A stretch of 10,807 bases of DNA from Alphaproteobacteria bacterium (GCA_021730835.1 JAKFYP010000097.1:1-10807); one strand, 5' to 3'; counted from the stretch's first letter, positions 1 to 6,666 are shown. The notes: a model not told the origin generated them from the sequence alone. Numbers and translations: made by a program.

Positions 1-259
1 TGGCTGGAATGAGGTCATATTTAATTAGCGCCCGAAGAAAATCTATGGGTTCTTTTTCGATAGAAAATACACGCATAAAACTTAACGATCCGGTAACGTA
101 AGAAGAGCCAAGCCCTGAACTTTCAAAAGCAGTTGCAATAGGAAGTGTGTTTTCCGTGGCTCTCGGCATGACATATATTTTACCATCATCGCTTACCCTG
201 ACCTGACTGACAGGTGAGTTCTGATCCGCAACGGTAAACAGTATTTTATCCTCAGCCAT
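1..259 (-). CDS. Hypothetical protein, 3' end cut by window edge
   Basis: An open frame of 86 codons starts at ATG 259-257 on the minus strand and runs off the left edge without a stop. It begins MAEDKILFTVADQNSPVSQV and contains VRVSDDGKIYVMPRATENTLP. No signal peptide or membrane segment is visible, and I recognise no family. A GAGG motif lies about 10 bases before the ATG, which supports this start. It begins 30 bases after the SURF1 stop on the same strand, so co-transcription with SURF1 is likely. Hand-counted GC over the first 240 bases is about 43%, clearly lower than the flanking genes, and codons such as ATA, AGG and TTA are frequent. This fits a recently acquired or orphan gene, but the sequence alone does not prove transfer. 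The gene call is fairly sure and the function is unknown. Confidence 0.65.
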   Translation of the reverse strand, partial: MAEDKILFTVADQNSPVSQVRVSDDGKIYVMPRATENTLPIATAFESSGLGSSYVTGSLSFMRVFSIEKEPIDFLRALIKYDLIPA

Positions 260-289
260 ATTCCGGATTCCTCACTTGGTTAGTTACTT

Positions 290-1081
290 TTAGTTGGTTA
301 CTTTATCTTCCACCCGCCAGTGGAAGAAGAAAAACACCACCAGCGCCGAAATGGCAATCATAAACCAGGTCATGGCATAGCCGAAATGGTCGTTGCGCAG
401 ATGGATTACTCCATCGCCGGTCACCGGAAATCCTCCCGGGTTTGCAAGATAGAGCGCGTCGGCGGAAACCGGTAGCAGGTCAAGCCCGGTTGCGGCGCGC
501 ATGCCTTCGATATCCCGCCAGTACCAGATAGCGCTGCCGGGGGAGCTTTTAGGAGCGAAGCGCGGCTTGTCGTAATCGGTGCGCAGCATAACTGTCAGGT
601 TGAGCGGGTAGGAAACCAGCGATTCAAGACGGCTATCGGGCAGGCGCTTCTCCTCGGGAACCCAGCCGCGATTGACCAGCAGCACGCGCCCGTCATCGAG
701 TTTCATCGGGGTGAGGAGGTGATAGCCGAATTTGCTCCGGTAATACCGCCCCGCCAGATAGAGTTCCTTGTCGTGCAGATATTGCCCGCGCACCCGCGCA
801 CGGGCGAAGCCGAGCGCTTTCAACTCCTCAGCCGGGGGTAGCGCCTCCAGCGGCGCGGCGGAAGCGTAATGCGCGATGCGGGTAATCAGCGCTTCTTTCC
901 ACACCAGACGCTGCAACTGCCAGATTCCCAGATATGTCATCAGTCCAAACGCCGCCAATACGGCAAGAACGGCCAGCGGCGTCGGACGATGCCAGATACG
1001 CCGAGCCGGTTTGTCTGCGGATTGTGTAAGGGTATTCATCGGTTTATTAAGTTTTTGGCTTGCGTGCTTGCACGGTGGCAT
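290..1081 (-). CDS. SURF1 family cytochrome c oxidase assembly protein
   Basis: SURF1/Shy1 proteins are inner-membrane factors that help insert heme a into subunit I of aa3-type cytochrome c oxidase. The 263 residues have the family layout. A first membrane helix at about residues 35-53 runs into the hallmark GIWQLQRLVWK (52-62). A periplasmic domain follows with VNRGWVP (136-142). The family HFGYAMTWF motif (232-240) opens the second helix (234-254), which ends in FFFFHWR. The start is uncertain. The ATG at 1081-1079 has AGGA close upstream (spacing about 3-4). An in-frame ATG at 1039-1037 (residue 15, MNTLTQ) gives 249 residues, nearer the usual length, and leaves 92 rather than 50 bases to the divergent RTX gene, but it has no clear ribosome site. 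Other cytochrome oxidase genes are not in view upstream; the next gene that way is the divergent RTX gene. Family assignment is secure. Confidence 0.93.
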   Translation of the reverse strand: MPPCKHASQKLNKPMNTLTQSADKPARRIWHRPTPLAVLAVLAAFGLMTYLGIWQLQRLVWKEALITRIAHYASAAPLEALPPAEELKALGFARARVRGQYLHDKELYLAGRYYRSKFGYHLLTPMKLDDGRVLLVNRGWVPEEKRLPDSRLESLVSYPLNLTVMLRTDYDKPRFAPKSSPGSAIWYWRDIEGMRAATGLDLLPVSADALYLANPGGFPVTGDGVIHLRNDHFGYAMTWFMIAISALVVFFFFHWRVEDKVTN

Positions 1082-1131
1082 GGTTCCTGCTTAAACAGGG
1101 CACATAGTAGCGAACCACAAAGGACAGGGCA

Positions 1132-3405
1132 ATGGCGATTTTTCAGTTTACAAACCTTATCGGTGCTACGCAAAACTTTAGTCCGACGGCGGATATCCTC
1201 GTTCTGAGAGGCTCCGCGACTAATTACCGGCTGACGGAGATTAGCGAAGAGGGCGAAGCCCTGATGCTCGCCGTCTCCAATAACGCCGGGCAGACTGTGA
1301 CGCTCAACGGTATCTCACTGGCACAGGTCACCAGCAGCAATATAGTCGGGGAGAACAGCTCCAGCGTGATCGTGGGCGATAACGCGGTGAGCACGGCAGG
1401 CGACGATTTGCAGCAAAACGCCGGGGGCGTACTCGATCTTGTGGCGGCGGCGGGGCCGAATCTCGATGCCAATAACCTGCTCTACGGCCTTGGCGAAGGT
1501 GATATTATCACGGTGGGCGCGGGCGATAACCTGATTTTCGGTGGCTCGGGATTTTTCGATACGATAGACGGGTCGGATACTATCACCATCAACGGCACGG
1601 GCACGCATAGCGGCAACAACCGGATTTACGGCAACGCAGGCAACGATACGGTGATTTTTACTGACCCGACGGGGGTAAATAAAACCAGCAGCGTTTTCGG
1701 TGGGCTGGGCAATGACGATTTCATCACCGGCGCGTCACTGGGCACGGTGGTGCTCTACGGCAATGCGGGCAACGACACGATCAATGCCTCGGGCGCGCTG
1801 GGGACAACCGTGATCTATGGCGGCAACGGGCTGGTTGATTCGACCGATGGCGGCGACGCGCTGACCGGCGGGCTGGGTAGCCTCCAGCTTTTCGGCAATG
1901 CCGGGAACGACGATATTGACTTCGACGATTTCACCGGCACGGCGATTCAGACTTTCTACGGCGGCGCGGGTGACGACACCATAGACGGCGATGCGGGCGG
2001 CACGGGATCATCGGGTATTCTGACGTTATATGGAAATAGCGGGGCAGATACGATTGATATCACTACTCATGCGGGCAACGTCACGGTGTTCGGCGGCAAC
2101 GGAGTGCAGGACAGTTCGGACGGGGCGGATACCATCCTGTTTGGCATCGGAAGCTCGGGAGCGCATGCGACCCTCTACGGCAACGCGGGCAACGATGTTT
2201 TCACCTCCATCGCCGCACTGGCAGCCGGGGAAACAGCCTTGATCCTCGGCGGGCTGGGAGCCGACACATTTAACATCAGCGGGGCGCGTTCCGCCTCCAG
2301 CCAACTGACGCTGGCGGGCAATGCGGGCAACGATGCGTTCAATATCGACGATTCTACGCTTTCGGGCGATACCACGACGACTTTCAGCGGTTTTGAACTG
2401 ACCGATATACTCAACCTCACCTTATCGGGCGGCACGGCGACAGATCTGGTGGTTTCCGGTCTGGGAGCCAGCGCGGCGATCAATAACGGCGCGGGCGACG
2501 GCAACTACGCCTTCACCGCCTATACCGGCAATTTCACCGCCACCAATTTTGTTCTCAGCGACGATTCCCGGCTACTGACCAATTTCGGCGGCGCGGCGGC
2601 GGCGTTGGCAGGCGCGGCGGAAGGTGACCAACTCATCGCCGGGGAGAATGGCGATACGCTGACTGGCGGCGCGGGTGACGATATCCTCACCGGCGGCGAC
2701 GGAGCGGATAATATTACCGGCGGCGACGATGTGGATACCATCGCCGGCGGTGAGGGTAACGATACGATTGACGCGGGCGACGGCGGGGCGGATGGCGGCG
2801 GGGCGGACAGCTCGGTCAGCGGCGGCGCGGGCAGCGATGAAATCACCGGCGGCGCATTCGAGGACAGCATTGACGGCGGAACCGGCAACGACACGCTGGC
2901 GGGCGGAGCCGATAACGATACGCTGACCGGGGGCGTAGGGGACGATACGTTTCAGTTCGCCATCGCCGAAGTCGCGGCGACGGATGCGGATGCCGATACC
3001 ATCGTTGACGCCTTCACCGGGCTGGACGTATTCGATTTCAGCGACCTGACCAATACCGCCCTGCGTGGCACTGGCGCATCGTTTGCGCTGGGTAGTGGCA
3101 CGGCGGCGCAGGCGCTTGGGGCCAATGTCGGGGTGTATGTGGCGACCAACGCGGCAGCGAGTTTCTCCGAGGCGAATATTTACGCGGCGCTCTCGGGCAT
3201 TGCTGACGATCTGATTGCGGCGGATATTCTCTATGTGATGATCAGTAACAATACGGATGCCCGGCTGGTGCGCATCACCGAGGCGGCTAATGTTGGCTCG
3301 CTGGTCGATACCGACGACACGCTGGAATTTATCGCCAATCTCAACGGTGTCAGCGCAACCGAACTGGCCGCTTTGGCGGCAGGTAATTTCGCTGATTTCG
3401 TGTGA
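1132..3405 (+). CDS. RTX-type calcium-binding repeat protein, probable type I secretion substrate
   Basis: This 757-residue protein is probably secreted and either cell-surface or extracellular. AAGGA about 9 bases before the ATG supports the start. Residues 1-110 form a non-repetitive beta-rich domain with no classical signal peptide. Residues 118-405 hold irregular glycine-aspartate motifs of the YGNAGNDTI type, about 23 residues apart. Residues 503-608 hold classical nonapeptides of the GGxGxDxLx type, which bind calcium in a parallel beta roll in RTX proteins. Residues 609-757 form an uncharged-rich tail ending in NFADFV, as expected for a C-terminal type I secretion signal. The protein has no Cys, no Trp and a single Lys (184), so it should be strongly acidic. 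No protease, lipase or other catalytic motif was seen, so adhesin, S-layer-like or biofilm roles are likelier than enzyme; this is inference. No ABC exporter or membrane fusion protein gene is nearby. Confidence 0.9.
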   Translation: MAIFQFTNLIGATQNFSPTADILVLRGSATNYRLTEISEEGEALMLAVSNNAGQTVTLNGISLAQVTSSNIVGENSSSVIVGDNAVSTAGDDLQQNAGGVLDLVAAAGPNLDANNLLYGLGEGDIITVGAGDNLIFGGSGFFDTIDGSDTITINGTGTHSGNNRIYGNAGNDTVIFTDPTGVNKTSSVFGGLGNDDFITGASLGTVVLYGNAGNDTINASGALGTTVIYGGNGLVDSTDGGDALTGGLGSLQLFGNAGNDDIDFDDFTGTAIQTFYGGAGDDTIDGDAGGTGSSGILTLYGNSGADTIDITTHAGNVTVFGGNGVQDSSDGADTILFGIGSSGAHATLYGNAGNDVFTSIAALAAGETALILGGLGADTFNISGARSASSQLTLAGNAGNDAFNIDDSTLSGDTTTTFSGFELTDILNLTLSGGTATDLVVSGLGASAAINNGAGDGNYAFTAYTGNFTATNFVLSDDSRLLTNFGGAAAALAGAAEGDQLIAGENGDTLTGGAGDDILTGGDGADNITGGDDVDTIAGGEGNDTIDAGDGGADGGGADSSVSGGAGSDEITGGAFEDSIDGGTGNDTLAGGADNDTLTGGVGDDTFQFAIAEVAATDADADTIVDAFTGLDVFDFSDLTNTALRGTGASFALGSGTAAQALGANVGVYVATNAAASFSEANIYAALSGIADDLIAADILYVMISNNTDARLVRITEAANVGSLVDTDDTLEFIANLNGVSATELAALAAGNFADFV
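1483..2346 (+). repeat. Irregular Gly-Asp repeats with about 92-residue super-period
   Basis: This is an in-gene repeat region coding for residues 118-405 of the RTX protein. Aromatic-Gly motifs begin at residues 118, 136, 166, 189, 209, 229, 254, 276, 300, 320, 349, 372 and 395, a mean spacing of about 23. Two types alternate: [YF]GNAGND (166, 209, 254, 300, 349, 395) and [YFL]GGxG (136, 189, 229, 276, 320, 372). Within the second type, a longer form containing D[ST]xDGxD recurs at 136, 229 and 320, giving a super-period of about 92 residues. DNA copies are similar but not identical (for example near 1627, 1753 and 2173), so the repeats are old or under selection at protein level. Confidence 0.75.
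2638..2955 (+). repeat. RTX nonapeptide repeats (calcium-binding beta roll)
   Basis: This region codes for residues 503-608 of the RTX protein. Consecutive nine-residue units include GGAGDDILT (512), GGDGADNIT (521), GGEGNDTID (539), GGAGSDEIT (564), GGTGNDTLA (582) and GGVGDDTFQ (600). A 16-residue Gly/Ala/Asp-rich insert (548-563) divides them into two blocks. In the RTX family such units coordinate calcium and fold after export. Units at 530 (GGDDVDTIA), 573 (GGAFEDSID) and 591 (GGADNDTLT) are degenerate at the glycine of position 4. Confidence 0.9.
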
Positions 3406-3486
3406 ACGGGTGTGAGATTGCGCAGAGTCTAAATGCGTTATGTAGCTGATTACCCCGCATGCTTTGGTTGATTTTCTCCTTACTTC

Positions 3487-3581
3487 CCCCTCACCCGATT
3501 TCAGAGTCTTTAGCAATCACGGAGAAACTTCCTCTCCCCTTTTTTTGAAGAGGGAGAGGGTCGGGGTGAGGGAGAGGAAAG
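3487..3581. repeat. REP-like palindromic intergenic repeat
   Basis: The outer arms CCCTCACCC-GA (ending at 3498) and TCGGGGTGAGGG (3561-3572) are inverted copies with one extra G on the right. Inside, CCTCTCCC at 3531-3538 pairs with GGGAGAGG at 3552-3559. The same left arm can instead pair with a second GGGAGAGG at 3570-3577, so two alternative folds exist. Pyrimidine-rich CCCTCACCC and CTCTCCC arms of this kind recur as dispersed, probably non-autonomous repeats in many proteobacterial genomes. Copy number in this genome cannot be judged from one window. It may also help end transcription of the RTX gene, but no U-run follows the stem. Confidence 0.6.
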
Positions 3582-3721
3582 CAATAACTTTCTGTATAGC
3601 ATCAATACATAATGAGTCTAAAGCCTGCCTGAGTAACGTGGGTAATCAAGTTCCGGTTTTATAGGAAATTTTAAAGCGCAATGGCTCTAAATCAGCGATT
3701 GTCATAAAAACTTCACAAAAA

Positions 3722-3735
3722 ACAGGCCTGCCTGT
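3722..3735. promoter_or_regulatory. Dyad ACAGGC-CT-GCCTGT upstream of orphan gene
   Basis: A 6-bp perfect inverted repeat with a 2-base centre lies 75 bases before the ATG of the 473-residue protein and about 25 bases before a TATACT hexamer. Size and place fit a dimeric repressor operator. No regulator is named by the sequence. Confidence 0.25.
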
Positions 3736-3809
3736 CATGTAATCGTCACCGCAGACAGAGTATACTGGACGGGTCGGAGTGTGCCTTGCGCACGCCAAAG
3801 AGGAGTCCC

Positions 3810-5231
3810 ATGACAGCGGCGACGCTTACAGAAGACGATCAGCAGGAATATGCGCCTTCGGGAACGCAGGCCATGGCGACGCCCGACTATTATATGGCGG
3901 CGCAACCCTCCCTGAAAGTTAACAAGCCGCTGCATGCCGAAGTCATGCCAACGCCGCATACGGCCCGTTTCTGGCGCGATTTCATGAGCTTGCTGGCAAC
4001 GCGCTATCTCGGGCGCGGGATGCTTGCTGCTTTTAAAATCGTTGATAGTAAGACACTGGATAATTTTTTCCGGGTAGATACGCATGTCGAGCAGTTGCAA
4101 CAGCATGTCAGTGAGGCGATGGAGCGGGGGGTTGCCAAGGATGCGATGTATGACCTGAAGGGATATAAGCTCAACGGCGAAGCTTACAATTTGCTCGAGG
4201 GCGAGCAGTATAAGAATAATCAAAAATTTGCGGAGACTGTGCGCGAAGGGGTGCGCTCCAACCGTTACGATCACGCTTACAGTACGTTTCTGGGGCTTGG
4301 TACGCTGGGCCTGACGGCATGGAATGTCGCTCGTGTTGAAAATTCGATGAAAAAATTGTATGCTGAGGCGGTTTCCTACGAAAAAGGCGCTGAGATCAAG
4401 GCAACGGATATTGGATTCAGGGAATTATGCCACAGCGATAACAAGATCGTGCAGGACGGCATTCATAACCTGTTTACGATTAATGGCCGCCGGGCGATGA
4501 CCGGCCTTGGCTTCTGCGGGCGTGAGTTGGCGAGGTTGGAGAAATGGTTTCCCAAAATGGCGCTGGCGCGGGCGCTGCCGTTCGAGGATATCGGGCTAGG
4601 CATCATGGGTCTGGGGCTGTTTATTGATAACATAAGGGGAAAGCAGACGCTTTTTGAAAATTTATCGGAATATGTCGCGGGTAAAATGCACCCACTGCAC
4701 GGCATGGCCGATCCGATCAAGAGCGGGGAGTTGATCGACCTTTATCAGCGCTATAAGGATATGACCGACAAAAGCGGGATGTTTCACGATATTCTGGCGA
4801 CCCAGCACGCCGATCCGATTGACTGGGATACTTCGCAGGTGATCTTCAGCCGCATGGCGCAACTGATGAATGACAGTTACAAATACAAACATACTGACGA
4901 TACCCTGACGCAGCCCGGCCCGCCCGCCGATCTCCCGATGCCCAAATTCATCTACCTGCTCGGGCACGATATGATTGACCTTTACCAGCCGGAAAAGACC
5001 CTCGCCTATATTGAGATATCCAGCAAATATGGCATTGAAGCGATGAAATCGGTGCATAACGCGCTCCTGCACGGGATGGGACTTGATGAAGCGCTGAAAA
5101 ATACCCCGGTTGACCTGAGCGTCATCCGCCGCTTCAAGGCGCATGATGAGGCTCATGGCCGCTATCCGAACAATGTCGTCAGCGATATCGCCGCCAGTGC
5201 GTTGCAGCAGGCGCAACTTTCCCGGAACTAA
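3810..5231 (+). CDS. Uncharacterised 473-residue protein
   Basis: I do not recognise this family. The ATG at 3810 is preferred because GAGGAG (3800-3805) lies 4 bases before it; an in-frame TTG at 3786 would place that ribosome site inside the gene. The protein starts MTAATLTEDDQQEYAPSGTQ, with a polar, probably disordered first 50 residues and no signal peptide. Two short hydrophobic, glycine-rich stretches, FLGLGTLGLTAWNVA (about 160-174) and IGLGIMGLGLFI (about 261-272), could be membrane-interacting or buried helices. The rest is mainly amphipathic helix, with charged stretches such as THVEQLQQHVSEAMERG. The C-terminal part is rich in Tyr, His and Met. No catalytic motif stands out. It is preceded by a long regulatory-looking intergenic region and ends convergently with serB in a 4-base overlap, so it is its own transcription unit. 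A secreted effector or membrane-associated protein is possible but unproven. Confidence 0.8.
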   Translation: MTAATLTEDDQQEYAPSGTQAMATPDYYMAAQPSLKVNKPLHAEVMPTPHTARFWRDFMSLLATRYLGRGMLAAFKIVDSKTLDNFFRVDTHVEQLQQHVSEAMERGVAKDAMYDLKGYKLNGEAYNLLEGEQYKNNQKFAETVREGVRSNRYDHAYSTFLGLGTLGLTAWNVARVENSMKKLYAEAVSYEKGAEIKATDIGFRELCHSDNKIVQDGIHNLFTINGRRAMTGLGFCGRELARLEKWFPKMALARALPFEDIGLGIMGLGLFIDNIRGKQTLFENLSEYVAGKMHPLHGMADPIKSGELIDLYQRYKDMTDKSGMFHDILATQHADPIDWDTSQVIFSRMAQLMNDSYKYKHTDDTLTQPGPPADLPMPKFIYLLGHDMIDLYQPEKTLAYIEISSKYGIEAMKSVHNALLHGMGLDEALKNTPVDLSVIRRFKAHDEAHGRYPNNVVSDIAASALQQAQLSRN

Positions 5232-6124
5232 TCCCGGAAATCGGCTCTGCGGTAACCCTGAAAATAAAGCAGCGCCGTCAAATCGCCGTGATCTATCGCA
5301 ACGTCAGCCCCTTCGCGCACGATCTCTTTGCCGCGGTAGGCCACGCCAAGCCCGGCGGTTTGCAGCATCGGCAGATCGTTGGCCCCGTCACCCACCGCCA
5401 GCGTTTCTCCGAGCGCAATACCCAGCCGCCCCACCGCCGCATGGAGCGCCGCCACCTTGGCATCCTTGTCGAGAATCGGCGGAATCACCCGGCCCGTCAG
5501 CTTCCCGCCAACGATTTCCAGCCGGTTGGCCTCATGCGCGTCGAATCCCAGCAGGTGGGCGACGTAACCGGTAAAATGCGTAAACCCGCCCGAGACCAGC
5601 AACGTATACGCCCCGTGCGCTTTCATCGTGGCAACCAGCGTGCGAGCGCCGGGCGTCGCCTGAATACGCTCGCGGCAGACTTTCTCCAGCACCGCCTCCG
5701 CCATGCCTTCGAGCAGCCCCACCCGCGTAATCAGCGCTTCATGGAAATCGTATTTCCCCTGCATGGCCAGTTCGGTAATCCGGGCGACCTCCTTGCCGCA
5801 ACCGATTTCCGCCGCCAGCTCGTCAATACATTCCTGACCGATCATGGTGGAATCCATATCGCTGGCCAGCAGCTTCCGGCGGCGGCTATCGGAGAGTTGC
5901 ACGGCGATGTCCAGCGGGTAAGGGCGGGTCAACTCCAATAGGCGGCGTCGCGCTTGCACCGGATCATCCGGCGGCAGCGTCATGTCGCAGGCTTCGCCTT
6001 CGCCCAGCCAGTCAATGCCTGCCACGTCACCGCCAGCCGCCCGCGCAATCCGCGCCGTCAGCTCAGGCGTCAGCAAGCCGCTTTGTGGCGGGGCGACGAG
6101 GGTAAGGATCAGGGGAGCGGGCAT
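5228..6124 (-). CDS. serB: Phosphoserine phosphatase SerB
   Basis: It removes phosphate from L-phosphoserine, the last step of serine synthesis from 3-phosphoglycerate, in the cytoplasm. The 298 residues have an N-terminal ACT-like domain (1-80) and a C-terminal HAD domain. HAD motif I is DMDST (89-93), with nucleophile D89 and acid/base D91, followed by the SerB-typical GQECIDELA. Motif II is SGG (178-180), the motif III lysine is in DKDAK (219-223), and motif IV is GDGANDLPML (245-254) with D246 and D250. All expected catalytic residues are present, and the length is normal for the long bacterial form. The start MPAPLILTLVAP is usual for the family; the ribosome site is weak (GAAG). The stop overlaps that of the convergent upstream-strand gene by 4 bases (5228-5231). 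The divergent neighbour is a phage-like cassette, and no other serine genes are adjacent. Confidence 0.96.
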   Translation of the reverse strand: MPAPLILTLVAPPQSGLLTPELTARIARAAGGDVAGIDWLGEGEACDMTLPPDDPVQARRRLLELTRPYPLDIAVQLSDSRRRKLLASDMDSTMIGQECIDELAAEIGCGKEVARITELAMQGKYDFHEALITRVGLLEGMAEAVLEKVCRERIQATPGARTLVATMKAHGAYTLLVSGGFTHFTGYVAHLLGFDAHEANRLEIVGGKLTGRVIPPILDKDAKVAALHAAVGRLGIALGETLAVGDGANDLPMLQTAGLGVAYRGKEIVREGADVAIDHGDLTALLYFQGYRRADFRD

Positions 6125-6176
6125 ATCTTCACGCTACACGCGGTTTGACCGGGGGAAAAGCGGAATCTCATCTTCT

Positions 6177-6199
6177 CCCCTTCCGGGGCGCATCCGCCC
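6177..6199 (+). promoter_or_regulatory. Two overlapping alternative hairpins in cassette leader
   Basis: CCCC-TTCC-GGGG (6177-6188) and GGGCG-CATC-CGCCC (6186-6199) share the same G-run, so only one can form at a time in RNA. They lie in the 116-base divergent space between serB and the phage-like cassette, about 40 bases before its first ATG. No T-run follows either stem. The arrangement resembles a small attenuator but could be chance in GC-rich DNA. Confidence 0.25.
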
Positions 6200-6240
6200 G
6201 TGAAAAGGTCGGCTCAGACACAAATGAAGGAGCCAGACCT

Positions 6241-6501
6241 ATGAAATTACTCGATACCGCTACCGCCAACGGCGCGGGTGAAGCGCGGGAAAACACCTCC
6301 TACCTGCAAACCGTTTTTTGCTGGGGGACGTTCGACGGCGCGACCGTGACGCTGGAAGCTTCCCCGAACAACAGCGACTGGTTTACCGTCCTCAGCCTGA
6401 GTGAGAAAGCCGTCAAGGGCGTCGGGCTGAATGCCCGCTTCCTGCGTGGCTCGGTATCGGGCGTGGGCGGCGCGACCAGTGTGCATCTGACGCTGGCGTA
6501 A
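6241..6501 (+). CDS. Small phage virion-like protein
   Basis: This is an 86-residue protein beginning MKLLDTATANGAGEARENTS. AAGGAG (6227-6232) 8 bases before the ATG decides the start against the longer in-frame TTG at 6145. The core WGTFDGATVTLEASPNNSDW (30-49) followed by FLRGSVSGVGGATSVHLTLA looks like the small beta-sandwich proteins often coded in phage structural modules near tail or head fibre genes. This resemblance is from memory of such proteins, not a search. There is no signal peptide and no membrane helix. It is the first of three closely spaced plus-strand genes that end with an SGNH-type fibre protein, which supports a virion-derived origin. It probably forms or caps part of the fibre or decorates a particle, though a domesticated role is possible. 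Confidence 0.75.
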   Translation: MKLLDTATANGAGEARENTSYLQTVFCWGTFDGATVTLEASPNNSDWFTVLSLSEKAVKGVGLNARFLRGSVSGVGGATSVHLTLA

Positions 6502-6505
6502 TCCC

Positions 6506-6652
6506 ATGATCCCGCGTGACAGTGAAACCCCGCTCAAAGGGGAAGTGGCCCATGACATTTTTGCCCTGTGGCCCTATCAGGGGCCGCCGCCGATAGCCGA
6601 TACCGACGTGACGACGAGTGATTCCACCACCCCCGCCGCCGATAAAAAATAA
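6506..6652 (+). CDS. 48-residue small ORF coupled to the upstream gene
   Basis: This short frame starts at ATG 6506, 4 bases after the TAA of the preceding gene, and ends at TAA 6650-6652. It reads MIPRDSETPLKGEVAHDIFA, then a proline-rich LWPYQGPPPIADTD stretch and a Ser/Thr-rich tail ending DKK. It has no clear ribosome site of its own, so translation would depend on coupling with the upstream stop. Base composition and codon choice match the neighbouring phage-like genes. I recognise no family. Small accessory ORFs of this kind are usual between phage fibre genes. The position, the direction and the absence of any better frame here support it being real, but its length keeps confidence modest. 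Confidence 0.5.
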   Translation: MIPRDSETPLKGEVAHDIFALWPYQGPPPIADTDVTTSDSTTPAADKK

Positions 6653-6666
6653 CAGTTTGCCGCTCG

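Larger units (their letters stand above)
3406..3809. other. 404-base intergenic region with REP-like repeat and dyads
   Basis: There is no convincing gene here. Short open frames lack ribosome sites and family likeness. It holds the REP-like palindrome at 3487-3581 and four GAGTC sites (3425, 3504, 3614, 3803), which match the GANTC methylation site of CcrM. A 14-base dyad of ACAGGC and GCCTGT lies at 3722-3735, and a small hairpin at 3779-3793 sits just before the ribosome site of the next gene. A TATACT hexamer at 3761-3766 could be a -10 box, but I see no good -35 box at 16-18 bases. Confidence 0.6.

Noticed and set aside
1627..2200. Recurring DNA blocks that might suggest a CRISPR-like or tandem repeat array
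   Set aside because: They are in-frame codons for YGNAGND motifs inside one continuous gene, with diverged third positions and no unique spacers.
2572..3516. Long minus-strand open frame of 314 codons opposite the RTX gene
   Set aside because: It mirrors the GC-rich RTX repeats, is rich in Arg, Ala and Ile in a repeat-shadow pattern, lacks a ribosome site and resembles no family.
3464..3664. 66-codon plus-strand frame across the REP-like repeat
   Set aside because: It has no ribosome site, its composition follows the palindrome, and no conserved motif is seen.
3761..3766. TATACT as a -10 box for the 473-residue gene
   Set aside because: At 16-18 bases upstream there is no reasonable -35 hexamer (TGTAAT at best), so I list it only as a note in the intergenic entry.
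6145..6150. TTGACC as a -35 box for the phage-like cassette
   Set aside because: The hexamers 16-18 bases downstream (CTCATC, TCATCT, CATCTT) do not resemble a -10 box.
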